This document shows positions 1 through 6,070 of a stretch of DNA of 9,013 bases, in pieces. Both the position numbers and the translations under genes were made by a program. The notes beneath the pieces were generated by a model that had not been told where the DNA came from, searched no databases, and was given only the letters and a program-made list of their open reading frames with translations. Within the stretch, counting starts at the first letter, position 1. Every line of letters starts with the position of its first letter. The DNA lies in the NCBI GenBank assembly GCA_019090225.1, contig JAHRWI010000288.1, positions 1-9,013 of the forward strand, written 5' to 3'. The DNA comes from Porticoccaceae bacterium. GTDB lineage: Bacteria; Pseudomonadota; Gammaproteobacteria; Pseudomonadales; Porticoccaceae.

Positions 1-48
1 AAATTGTTACGTCACGGAAATGCTCAAGGCGTATCAAAAGCTGCTTAA
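1..48 (+). CDS. 3' end of an amidohydrolase (D-aminoacylase-like) gene, paralogue of the next gene
   Basis: Only the last 15 codons and the TAA stop are inside the window; the frame is open to the left edge. The tail reads KLLRHGNAQGVSKAA. It matches the last 15 residues of the complete amidohydrolase ending at 2083 (KLLRHGNAQGVSKVA) at 14 of 15 positions, which is the sole basis for the call. At the DNA level only 5 of the 15 sense codons are identical; nine differ synonymously and one changes the residue. This is therefore an old paralogue under protein-level selection, not a recent copy or assembly artefact. It is followed 15 nt later by a strong terminator, so it ends its own transcription unit. 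Full length, start and catalytic residues cannot be judged from here. Confidence 0.8.
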   Translation, partial: KLLRHGNAQGVSKAA

Positions 49-63
49 AGCTCATTTCTCAAT

Positions 64-95
64 AAAAAAGCCGGGGCATTGGTCCCGGCTTTTTT
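64..95 (+). terminator. Rho-independent terminator of the upstream amidohydrolase paralogue
   Basis: A perfect 12-bp inverted repeat: AAAAAAGCCGGG at 64-75, an 8-nt loop, and CCCGGCTTTTTT at 84-95. The GC core plus terminal U-tract is the classic intrinsic terminator form. The A-rich left arm would let it also work on the minus strand, but no gene lies on that strand here. Its core matches the terminator after the next gene at 2096-2127. Confidence 0.92.
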
Positions 96-205
96 ATTTT
101 GAATTCGAAAATTCCTTCCTGCTCTGGGTTAGAGTCAAACAGTTCTTAACTCCTGTATCAAAGACTTCATCATTTGAGAACCCGTCGGCGTATAGATATC
201 GAGAG

Positions 206-233
206 CAATTGACCTATAACAATTGATCTATAG
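206..233. repeat. Tandem 14-bp direct repeat in the leader of the amidohydrolase gene
   Basis: CAATTGACCTATAA (206-219) is followed at once by CAATTGATCTATAG (220-233), with 12 of 14 positions identical, then by a degenerate CAAGTGA. TATAGAT at 191-197 is the reverse complement of ATCTATA at 226-232, so inverted symmetry is also present. The surrounding stretch 96-343 has no supportable gene. A TATAGA at 191-196 could be a -10 box but has no convincing -35. Two adjacent half-sites 14 bp apart could bind a regulator, but this is inference from arrangement only. Confidence 0.5.
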
Positions 234-331
234 CAAGTGAGGCGTGGCTACTTCCCCTCGCCAGCAAACCCGTCCGGTACCATGTTTTGGCTAATGCTTA
301 TTACGATAGTCAAAAATTGCGGTTTACGAAT

Positions 332-336
332 GGAGG
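332..336 (+). promoter_or_regulatory. Shine-Dalgarno GGAGG that sets the amidohydrolase start
   Basis: GGAGG lies 7 nt upstream of the ATG at 344. The frame is open further upstream to a TTG at 287, but the extra 19 residues do not resemble the family, and the ideal ribosome binding site points to 344. Confidence 0.85.
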
Positions 337-343
337 ATGCGTT

Positions 344-2083
344 ATGTCTCAATACGATAGAGTTATTAAGGGCGGCACCATTATCGATGGTACTCGTACC
401 AGGAAAAGGTTTGTGGGTGATATCGGGATTAAAGATGGCCTGATTGCCAAAATAACTGAAGGAAAGGCGATCGATCCGGCCAGCGCCGATGAAGTCATTG
501 ACGCCACCGGTCTCAATGTTGTCCCAGGTTTTGTTGATTTACATACCCATTACGACGGTCAATTGTTGTGGGATCCCTACCTAAGTTGTTCCAGCTGGCA
601 TGGGGTGACCTCCATGGCCATCGGTAACTGTGGTTTTGGTTTCGCACCGGCCCATCCAGAGCAGCGTGAGCGTTTGATGCTTTCTATGGAAAGGGTTGAA
701 GCGATTCCTCTGGCCTGCATGAAAGCGGGTATGGACTGGGATTGGGAGACCTTTCCTGAATGGCTTGATTCACTGGAACGTCGGCCCAAAGGCGTCAACG
801 TGATGAGCTTTGTGCCGCTCAATCCATTGATGGTTTACGTCATGGGTATTGAAGATTCCAAGACCCGTGAACCCACCAAAGAAGAGCTGGCTGAAATGTT
901 GCGTATTATGGAGGAATCCCTCGATGCTGGCGGCGTTGGCTATACCATGCAACGTTTGGGTGACGGTTTTACCTCGGTACAGCGCGACTATGACGGTACA
1001 CCCATGCCCACCGATACCATGTCTGATGAACTGGTGTTGGAATTTGCCAAGGTGCTGAAAGGCCGCGGTGAAGGCATTATTCAACTAACTCAGGCCAAAG
1101 ACGATGTGGTGGCTGACCTGGATTTCGGTACCGCGTTGGCCGAAGCCTCCGGGTGTCCGGTTTTGTGGAATGCGGTGCAGGTCAACGAACGCCACCCCCA
1201 TCAACATCGCCGTATGCTCCGTTTTGTTGATGAAGCCCGTGAAAAAGGTCTGGAGGTCTGGATGCAGGCCATTACCACACCGAATGATTTACGTTTCATG
1301 TTGGACGATTTCAACCTGTTCGACGGCAATGGCGCATGGCGTGACGTGACCATTGGTGATGTTGATACCCGGATTAGCAAAATGCAGGACCCAGAGCTGC
1401 GCGCAGCAGTTCGTGAAGACTATGACCACGGCAGCGCACCTTTTGTCAGCGGACCCGTTTCGGATCTTGTCATCGACTCCGTAACCAACAAAGAGAACGA
1501 GGTCTATGTTGGTATGACTGTCGCTGAATTAGGCATAGCCATGGATAAGCACCCCGCCGACGCAATGCTGGATCTGGCCATCAGCGAGCGACTGAAAACG
1601 GTGTTTTATGTCGTGCCATTCAACTACGACGAAGGTCTGTTGAATGAAATTCTCCAGAACGAATGGACTGTCCCCGGTCTTTCTGATGGGGGTGGACACA
1701 CCAAGTTTCTCAATTACGGCCGTTATCCGAGCAGTATGATCGAAACCTTAGTTCGCGAACGCGGTTCCTATACGCTGGAAGAGGCTCATTATCGCCTCGC
1801 GGCTATGCCGGCAAAAGCGGCTGGCTTTAATGATCGAGGCACACTTGAAGTGGGCCGCGCTGCAGATATCGTCGTCTATGATTACGAAAATTTGAAGCTA
1901 TTACCCACGGAAATCGCCCACGATCTACCTGGTGATGAGTGGCGTTATGTTCAGAAAGCCGACGGTTACAGGTATATTATCGTTAATGGCGAACCCATTT
2001 ATATTGATGGTGAATGTACCGGTGCAACCCCAGGTAAATTACTTCGCCACGGCAATGCGCAGGGGGTATCTAAGGTAGCTTGA
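344..2083 (+). CDS. Amidohydrolase, N-acyl-D-amino-acid deacylase (D-aminoacylase) family
   Basis: A 579-residue cytoplasmic metal-dependent hydrolase of the amidohydrolase-3 type, predicted to cleave an amide or cyclic amide bond; the substrate is unknown. An N-terminal beta-sandwich portion (about 1-60) begins YDRVIKGGTIIDGTR. The TIM barrel opens with the metal motif DLHTHYD, with H67 and H69, then GNCGFG with C96. These align by position with His67/His69/Cys96 of Alcaligenes faecalis D-aminoacylase. A late SDGGGH with D448 corresponds to the catalytic Asp. The family tail GTLEVGRAADIVVYD (499-513) closes the sandwich. The barrel regions where D-aminoacylase has His220 and His250 read IQLTQ (246-250) and WNAVQV (275-280), with no histidine. 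The start at 344 is set by a GGAGG site. It forms its own unit between two terminators and follows a paralogue. No signal peptide is visible. Family is secure; D-amino-acid specificity is not. Confidence 0.88.
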   Translation: MSQYDRVIKGGTIIDGTRTRKRFVGDIGIKDGLIAKITEGKAIDPASADEVIDATGLNVVPGFVDLHTHYDGQLLWDPYLSCSSWHGVTSMAIGNCGFGFAPAHPEQRERLMLSMERVEAIPLACMKAGMDWDWETFPEWLDSLERRPKGVNVMSFVPLNPLMVYVMGIEDSKTREPTKEELAEMLRIMEESLDAGGVGYTMQRLGDGFTSVQRDYDGTPMPTDTMSDELVLEFAKVLKGRGEGIIQLTQAKDDVVADLDFGTALAEASGCPVLWNAVQVNERHPHQHRRMLRFVDEAREKGLEVWMQAITTPNDLRFMLDDFNLFDGNGAWRDVTIGDVDTRISKMQDPELRAAVREDYDHGSAPFVSGPVSDLVIDSVTNKENEVYVGMTVAELGIAMDKHPADAMLDLAISERLKTVFYVVPFNYDEGLLNEILQNEWTVPGLSDGGGHTKFLNYGRYPSSMIETLVRERGSYTLEEAHYRLAAMPAKAAGFNDRGTLEVGRAADIVVYDYENLKLLPTEIAHDLPGDEWRYVQKADGYRYIIVNGEPIYIDGECTGATPGKLLRHGNAQGVSKVA

Positions 2084-2095
2084 TAGTCACCAGAT

Positions 2096-2127
2096 AAAAA
2101 ACGCCGGGCTTGTCCCGGCTTTTTTTT
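2096..2127 (+). terminator. Rho-independent terminator of the amidohydrolase gene
   Basis: GCCGGG (2103-2108), a 5-nt loop CTTGT and CCCGGC (2114-2119), followed by eight T (2120-2127). A run of A (2096-2101) pairs with the T run across one unpaired C. It begins 12 nt after the stop codon. The stem core and A/T flanks match the terminator at 64-95, as if gene and terminator descend from one duplicated unit. Confidence 0.92.
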
Positions 2128-2199
2128 GCATCAACCATTTATACTGGGTACTCTTTTGTTCCGAATACGATTATTCAACATTAAACTCCGGACATTCAA

Positions 2200-2622
2200 A
2201 TGATTGACAGCAAATACCCAATCGAGGGTTCATGCCAGTGCGGGCAAATTAGTTATCAGCTGTTAGAGCCGCCGTTGATGGTCGCGGCCTGCCACTGTAA
2301 AGAGTGCCAAAAGCTATCAACCAGCGCTTTTAGTATAACCGCTGTCGTGAAGACCGAATCGGTCGTGTTTGGTGGTGAGCTGAAGGAGTGGCGGAGGGTC
2401 GCTGACAGCGGTAATAAAAATTATGCAAAGTTTTGCCCTAGCTGTGGCAATCGTATGTATCATTTCGATCCGGATAATCCAGAGACCATCAAGTTAAAAC
2501 CCAGTAACCTTGCCGACACCAGCTGGCTCGAGCCTTCCGTTCATGTTTGGGTCAGTCAAAAGCAGGCCTGGTATCAGGTTCCAGAGGGTGTTCGACAGTT
2601 CGATAAGCAACCACCGGCTTAA
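2200..2622 (+). CDS. GFA family (CENP-V/GFA domain) zinc-binding protein
   Basis: 140 residues, a usual length for single-domain GFA proteins. The family is named after glutathione-dependent formaldehyde-activating enzyme, but most members have no proven reaction. All seven zinc-type cysteines are present: the CxC pair C12/C14 in GSCQCG, C31/C33/C36 in CHCKEC, and C79/C82 in FCPSCG. The typical C-terminal stretch after NLAD (103-106), ending in LEPSVHVWV, also fits. The start ATG has only a weak GGA seven nt upstream. A TATACT at 2140-2145 could serve as a -10 box, but no good -35 precedes it. The terminator at 2096-2127 separates it from the amidohydrolase. It may take part in detoxifying an aldehyde or a thiol adduct, but neither the partner nor the reaction can be read here. 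Confidence 0.88.
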   Translation: MIDSKYPIEGSCQCGQISYQLLEPPLMVAACHCKECQKLSTSAFSITAVVKTESVVFGGELKEWRRVADSGNKNYAKFCPSCGNRMYHFDPDNPETIKLKPSNLADTSWLEPSVHVWVSQKQAWYQVPEGVRQFDKQPPA

Positions 2623-2631
2623 AGATGCCAC

Positions 2632-2660
2632 GATTAAAACCTGAATCACAGGTTCTAATC
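2632..2660. promoter_or_regulatory. 29-bp imperfect palindrome, candidate operator or intercistronic hairpin
   Basis: GATTA (2632-2636), one mismatch pair (A2637/C2655), AACCTG (2638-2643), centre AATCA, CAGGTT (2649-2654), TAATC (2656-2660). That gives 11 of 12 paired positions around a 5-nt loop. No U-tract follows, so it is a poor intrinsic terminator. It lies 10 nt after the GFA stop and 41 nt before the first LLM gene. A weak -10-like TATACA follows at 2675-2680, so a dimeric regulator bound here could control the LLM gene. Function is inferred. Confidence 0.5.
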
Positions 2661-2700
2661 ATGGGCCGATTTCCTATACATTTACTCAAGTGATTATCCA

Positions 2701-3744
2701 ATGAAAGTATTCACCACTATTCCTCAACATAATTTGGCTGCAGTACCCAAAGCCGCACAGGCGATTGAAGCCGCAGGCTACGATGGCGTAATGACCATGG
2801 AAAACGCCCACGACCCTTTCCTGCCCCTGGGGGTGGCGGCGACTGTTACAGAAAAAGTCGAGTTGGTCACCGGCATTGCCATCGCCTTTGCCCGGAGTCC
2901 CATGAGCGCGGCCAATTTGGGCTGGGATTTACAGACAGCCTCCAATGGTCGTTTTGTCATGGGTCTGGGCAGTCAGATCAAGGCCCATAATCTACGCCGT
3001 TTTAGTGTGCCCTGGTCAGCACCTGCGCCGAGGATGAAAGAATATGTTCAGGCTTTACGCGCAATCTGGGCCGCCTGGAAGGGCGATGGCAAGCTTGACT
3101 TTCGTGGCGAGCACTATCAGTTCACCTTGATGACACCGAATTTTATTCCCGAAAATTTCGATGCTCCGCCTCCTGCAGTGACCATCGCTGCAGTGGGTCC
3201 TGGTATGTTGAAAGTGGCCGGTGAAGTCTGTGACGGTGTCCGCCTGCACCCTTTTTGTACCCGCGCCTACCTGGATAATGTGGTGATGCCAAATCTGAAT
3301 GAAGGCATGACCCGATCGGGGCGTCAGCGTGACACCTTTGAGGTTTCTGGTGGCGGTTTTATCGCTACCGGCCCAAATCAGCAAACGGTAGACGAGATGG
3401 TTGAGTGGGTGCGCTATCGCCTGGCCTTTTACGCTTCGACCCCCGCCTACTGGCCGGTACTTGAGCAACATGGCCTGGAGGAGCTGGGGCAAAAGCTGAA
3501 TACCATGACCAAGGCGGGAGAGTGGGACAAAATTGCCGCCGAGATTCCCGATGATATGGTTGAGCTGTTTGCAGCGATTGGCACCCATGAAAATATTGCG
3601 GGGGCCATTGAAAAACGTTTTGGCAATGCTTCCGATGGTATTTTCGCCAGTGTCGCGACCGCGGTACCCGCCGATTTAACGCCCGATCTGATTCAGGATA
3701 TCCAGCGTATCGACGCCGTTTTTAAGGGGTTTAAGGCTGAGTAA
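2701..3744 (+). CDS. LLM-class oxidoreductase resembling the MSMEG_2256 (TIGR03617) F420-dependent family
   Basis: 347 residues forming one bacterial luciferase-like TIM barrel. Enzymes of this superfamily use F420 or reduced FMN for hydride transfer or monooxygenation. Visible marks are the N-terminal AIEAAGYDGVMTMENAHDPF (21-40), the strand GIAIAFARSP (58-67), NGRFVMGLGSQIKAH (82-96) with the GLGSQ turn at the cofactor site, RMKEYVQALRAIW (111-123), and AAVGPGMLKVAGEVCDGVRL (163-182). The GSQIKAH pattern and the length point to the MSMEG_2256 group, recognised by resemblance. The start has only a weak AAGTGA site 7 nt upstream; no in-frame alternative is better. A palindrome precedes it and another LLM gene follows after 86 nt. 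Cofactor choice cannot be decided: no F420 synthesis gene is in the window. The substrate is unknown. Confidence 0.85.
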   Translation: MKVFTTIPQHNLAAVPKAAQAIEAAGYDGVMTMENAHDPFLPLGVAATVTEKVELVTGIAIAFARSPMSAANLGWDLQTASNGRFVMGLGSQIKAHNLRRFSVPWSAPAPRMKEYVQALRAIWAAWKGDGKLDFRGEHYQFTLMTPNFIPENFDAPPPAVTIAAVGPGMLKVAGEVCDGVRLHPFCTRAYLDNVVMPNLNEGMTRSGRQRDTFEVSGGGFIATGPNQQTVDEMVEWVRYRLAFYASTPAYWPVLEQHGLEELGQKLNTMTKAGEWDKIAAEIPDDMVELFAAIGTHENIAGAIEKRFGNASDGIFASVATAVPADLTPDLIQDIQRIDAVFKGFKAE

Positions 3745-3748
3745 CTAA

Positions 3749-3761
3749 GCTCATCATGAGC
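3749..3761. promoter_or_regulatory. 13-bp palindrome between the two LLM genes
   Basis: GCTCATCATGAGC is a perfect palindrome around a central C, 4 nt after the stop of the first LLM gene. As RNA it could fold only a short hairpin with no U-tract, so it is weak as a terminator. It might be an operator for the second LLM gene 70 nt downstream. A palindrome this short can arise by chance. Confidence 0.3.
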
Positions 3762-3830
3762 GGCTAGCAAAATTTGTTCTACCCATTAATAAATTCTCTC
3801 ACTCATAGATTAAAGAAGTAAGGAACAGTT

Positions 3831-4769
3831 ATGACATTGCCCCTAGAAAAGGATATGAAATTTGGCTGGATGACCTCTATGGACAGTCTTGATTCAGTGC
3901 GACAAACAACAAAATTGGCTGACGAGATCGGCATGGATTCACTCTGGGTGGGAGACCATATCGCCTTCGCCGTACCAATTATGGATCCCTTGCTGCAACT
4001 GGCCCAGGCTGCAGCGCTCAGCGATCGGCTGACGCTAGGCACATCTGTTTTTCTGTTACCTCTGCGACATCCTACAACGGTGGCCAAGCAGGTCTCGACC
4101 CTGGATCGCTTAACCGAAGGCCGGTTGATATTCGGCGTCGGCATTGGTGGTGAATTCCCCAATGAATTTGCTGCCTGCGGTGTGCCAGTGAAAGAGCGGG
4201 GTGCTCGTTTAAGCGAAGGCATGGACGTGTTGCGAAAGCTCTGGACCGGGGACAAAGTATCCAACGATGGCAAGTTTTTCCCCTTTAATGACGTCCAGAT
4301 GCGACCCAAACCGATACAGGCTGGTGGCCCACCTATCTGGTGTGGGGGCCGATCAGAGCCAGCTCTGAAGCGGGCTGGGCAAAAGGCCGACGGTTATATC
4401 TCCTACGTGGTAACACCGGATATGTACAAGGCAGCTCTGGACACTATGTCAGCCGCCGCCGATGAGGCTAAACGAGAGGTCGACAGCTTTGGGACCGCCC
4501 ACTTACTATTTTTCCGTATCGACGATACTTTTGAAAAGTCCTGGGATGTGGCTACGGAACACCTGAGCGAGCGCTATGCCAGCGACTTCAGAAATCCCGC
4601 CAAGCGATATTGTGCTTTGGGTAAACCGGAAGATGTGGCGGCGACTATCAACCAGTTTCGTGAAGCCGGTGTCCGCCACATCATTGTCGATTCAGTGAGC
4701 CCGCTAAACGAGCGTCACGAACAGGTCGAGCGTTTTGCGAAGGAAGTAAAACCTTTGCTAGTAAGCTAA
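3831..4769 (+). CDS. LLM-class oxidoreductase (F420- or flavin-dependent), second and distinct from the first
   Basis: 312 residues, a single luciferase-like barrel. Conserved features are EIGMDSLWVGDH (32-43), LGTSVFLLPLRHP (69-81), LDRLTEGRLIFGVGIG (91-106), NEFAACGVPVKERGARLSEG (111-130), and RPKPIQ followed by GGPPIWCGG with the RAGQKADGYI helix-strand. This pattern is typical of predicted F420-dependent LLM enzymes of the Rv2161c-like group (TIGR03619), assigned by resemblance. The ATG at 3831 is preceded by AAGGA at 3820-3824 with 6-nt spacing, which favours it over the internal M9. It differs from the preceding LLM protein in length and in every major motif, so the two are not recent duplicates. 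It may share a transcript with the first LLM gene, although the 86-nt gap leaves room for its own promoter. Its end converges on the alpha/beta hydrolase gene 25 nt away. Substrate unknown. Confidence 0.85.
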   Translation: MTLPLEKDMKFGWMTSMDSLDSVRQTTKLADEIGMDSLWVGDHIAFAVPIMDPLLQLAQAAALSDRLTLGTSVFLLPLRHPTTVAKQVSTLDRLTEGRLIFGVGIGGEFPNEFAACGVPVKERGARLSEGMDVLRKLWTGDKVSNDGKFFPFNDVQMRPKPIQAGGPPIWCGGRSEPALKRAGQKADGYISYVVTPDMYKAALDTMSAAADEAKREVDSFGTAHLLFFRIDDTFEKSWDVATEHLSERYASDFRNPAKRYCALGKPEDVAATINQFREAGVRHIIVDSVSPLNERHEQVERFAKEVKPLLVS

Positions 4770-4783
4770 CTGAGCTGACTAGC
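4757..4783. terminator. Hairpin across the stop codon at a convergent gene junction, possible terminator
   Basis: GCTAGT (4757-4762), A/G mismatch, AGCT (4764-4767), loop AACTG, AGCT (4773-4776), ACTAGC (4778-4783): ten paired positions of eleven. It spans the TAA of the second LLM gene and sits 12 nt beyond the end of the opposing alpha/beta hydrolase gene. Neither strand has a proper U-tract after it, so termination in either direction is only suggested by position. Confidence 0.35.
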
Positions 4784-4794
4784 CTGGAAAAACC

Positions 4795-5571
4795 CTACCA
4801 CGAATGCTCGTAATGCTCGGGCGCGGGCAGACCGAGGAATTCAAAAATAATATCCTTGGTTGATGCCTCCGCCAGCACTGAATGGTGGCTGGTATAGGGA
4901 ATGGTGGCATGCTTCGCCCCACCAATGGCATCGGCTAAAGGTTCTACTGAGCCGCTGAATTCGTCCTGTGCAGCGCCGACAACTAACACTGGCACAGTGA
5001 TTTTGGCTAATGCGTCTACGTCTATGTCTTGGCGGGTACCCTGAGTGCAGACCGCCAGAGCTTCGTGATCACTGCGGGTGGAATCGACAAAGGCTCTGAA
5101 GGACGCAGCAGCTTCATCTTCAATGTTCCAGGGCTCCTTGCTGGTCAGCGCCTCCGCCATAATTTTCGGGTCCCGGTTTGGTTTGAGCATATGCTCGCCG
5201 ATACCGATCAGCACAGCAGCTTCTACCCTGTCAGGATGATTGGCCGTCAGGTACAGGGTAATTAGCGCCCCCATTGAGTGGCTAATAATAGGTGCCTTGG
5301 CGATATTCAATTTGTCCATCAAGCGCAATACATCACCGGCCATAATGGGGATTGAATAGTCCTCAATGTTGTAAAGTTTTTCGCTTTGTCCATGGCCGCG
5401 ATGATCAAATAACACCGCTTCGCGCCCAGCCTTCGCCAAAGTACCCTGCCAGTCATTAGCTAACCAGGCCTGTTGCCGATGAGCGGCAAAGCCATGACAC
5501 AGTATGACCGGCGGGCCAAAACCAAAGGTTTCGTAGACGATTTCTACACCGTCTGAATTAAAATTTGGCAT
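4795..5571 (-). CDS. Alpha/beta-fold hydrolase
   Basis: 258 residues, a compact alpha/beta hydrolase of the esterase/C-C hydrolase type. Visible elements in order are VILCHGFAAH (22-31) with the oxyanion-hole HG, FDHRGHGQSE (55-64), the nucleophile elbow SHSMG (97-101) with catalytic S99, the acid D203 in GAAQDEF, and the base histidine H229 or H230 in SHHSVLAE. The region between about 125 and 170 would form a small lid. No signal peptide is seen, so it should be cytoplasmic. The start is supported by AAGGGG at 5580-5585, 8 nt upstream. It is transcribed against the LLM genes and diverges from the monooxygenase-like gene at 5772. It could hydrolyse an ester, lactone or ring-cleavage product made by neighbouring enzymes. 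The fold and triad are clear; the substrate is not. Confidence 0.88.
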   Translation of the reverse strand: MPNFNSDGVEIVYETFGFGPPVILCHGFAAHRQQAWLANDWQGTLAKAGREAVLFDHRGHGQSEKLYNIEDYSIPIMAGDVLRLMDKLNIAKAPIISHSMGALITLYLTANHPDRVEAAVLIGIGEHMLKPNRDPKIMAEALTSKEPWNIEDEAAASFRAFVDSTRSDHEALAVCTQGTRQDIDVDALAKITVPVLVVGAAQDEFSGSVEPLADAIGGAKHATIPYTSHHSVLAEASTKDIIFEFLGLPAPEHYEHSW

Positions 5572-5617
5572 ATTAGTTTCCCCTTCATCTTTAATTCGCG
5601 TGAATCCACGCTTGTTT

Positions 5618-5645
5618 ATTGTATGGGTTGTAACGTTTCTCTTAA
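5618..5645 (-). promoter_or_regulatory. Candidate sigma70 promoter for the alpha/beta hydrolase gene
   Basis: On the minus strand, TTAAGA (5645-5640) and TACAAT (5623-5618) are separated by 16 nt, with 4 of 6 and 5 of 6 matches to consensus. A start near 5611 would give a leader of about 40 nt. A small inverted repeat, GCGTG-AATC-CACGC at 5598-5611, would lie at its very 5' end. Confidence 0.35.
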
Positions 5646-5665
5646 TGATAGATCCAGGTCACAGT

Positions 5666-5682
5666 GTAGTACCGAGTGCTAC
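5666..5682. promoter_or_regulatory. Palindrome in a divergent promoter region, candidate operator
   Basis: GTAG-T-AC-CGA-GT-G-CTAC: a 17-bp near-palindrome with one mismatched pair. It sits between the candidate promoter of the alpha/beta hydrolase and that of the monooxygenase-like gene, about 20-30 bp upstream of each -35 box. A dimeric regulator bound here could control both genes. No regulator gene is in the window. Confidence 0.4.
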
Positions 5683-5709
5683 CAAAAACCAAAGATGATG
5701 TTGGGCGGT

Positions 5710-5738
5710 TTCTCAGACGAGCCCCGTTATCGTATAGT
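5710..5738 (+). promoter_or_regulatory. Candidate sigma70 promoter for the monooxygenase-like gene
   Basis: TTCTCA (5710-5715) and TATAGT (5733-5738) are separated by 17 nt, with 4 of 6 and 5 of 6 matches to consensus. The transcript would start near 5745, giving a leader of about 27 nt that contains the GGAG ribosome binding site. Confidence 0.42.
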
Positions 5739-5771
5739 AGCGAGCCACAAAAATACTAATTGGAGAAGACC

Positions 5772-6059
5772 ATGATAGGTGTGATAGCAACGTTAACGAT
5801 AAAAGATGGTAAGCAGGAAGGCTTTGAAGCCCTGATGAAAGAACTGACCGCAGCAGTACGTGCTAACGAGCCAGCTTGCACGCTGTATCAACTTCATAAA
5901 ACTGATGATCCCACGGTCTACATCATGCTTGAGCAGTACGGCAGCGGTGCGGATTTAGAAGCTCATCGCGTCACTCCACACTTTAAAGAGCTGGGCGGTC
6001 GCCTCGGAGAATTCCTTGGTGGTGCACCGGGTATTCAAGTGTTGCCCGCAGTCGAGTAA
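5772..6059 (+). CDS. Antibiotic biosynthesis monooxygenase (ABM) domain protein, YgiN-like
   Basis: 95 residues, the usual size of single-domain ABM proteins with a dimeric ferredoxin-like alpha+beta barrel. Visible signs are the first strand IGVIATLTIKDGKQEGFEAL (2-21), the helix ELTAAVRANEPACTLYQLHK, the strand VYIMLEQYGSGADLEAHRVT with the diagnostic EQYGS-x-x-x-LEAH, and the late PHFKELGGRLGEFL helix. Relatives include quinol monooxygenase YgiN and polyketide-type cofactor-free oxygenases; some members only bind or isomerise small molecules. The ATG at 5772 is chosen because GGAG at 5762-5765 lies 6 nt upstream. A TTG four codons earlier overlaps that site and is unlikely. It is divergent from the alpha/beta hydrolase and upstream of the hydratase pair, with a large stem-loop between. 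Family confident, reaction unknown. Confidence 0.85.
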   Translation: MIGVIATLTIKDGKQEGFEALMKELTAAVRANEPACTLYQLHKTDDPTVYIMLEQYGSGADLEAHRVTPHFKELGGRLGEFLGGAPGIQVLPAVE

Positions 6060-6070
6060 TCCCCGAAAGC

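Noticed and set aside
287..343. Longer N-terminus for the amidohydrolase from a TTG at 287
   Set aside because: The added 19 residues have no family resemblance, and the ATG at 344 has a GGAGG seven nt upstream, so the extension is untranslated leader.
770..1084. Minus-strand open frame inside the amidohydrolase
   Set aside because: Opposite strand of a conserved enzyme; composition and motifs give no support.
3055..3588. 177-codon open frame on the minus strand inside the first LLM gene
   Set aside because: It lies wholly opposite a well-supported gene, has low-complexity composition, no recognisable motif and no good ribosome site.
3803..4309. 168-codon open frame on the minus strand across the start of the second LLM gene
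   Set aside because: Serine/arginine/proline-rich shadow of the LLM coding sequence with no domain signs.
5760..5771. TTG at 5760 as the start of the ABM gene
   Set aside because: It overlaps the GGAG ribosome binding site that serves the ATG at 5772, and the extra residues are not part of the family fold.
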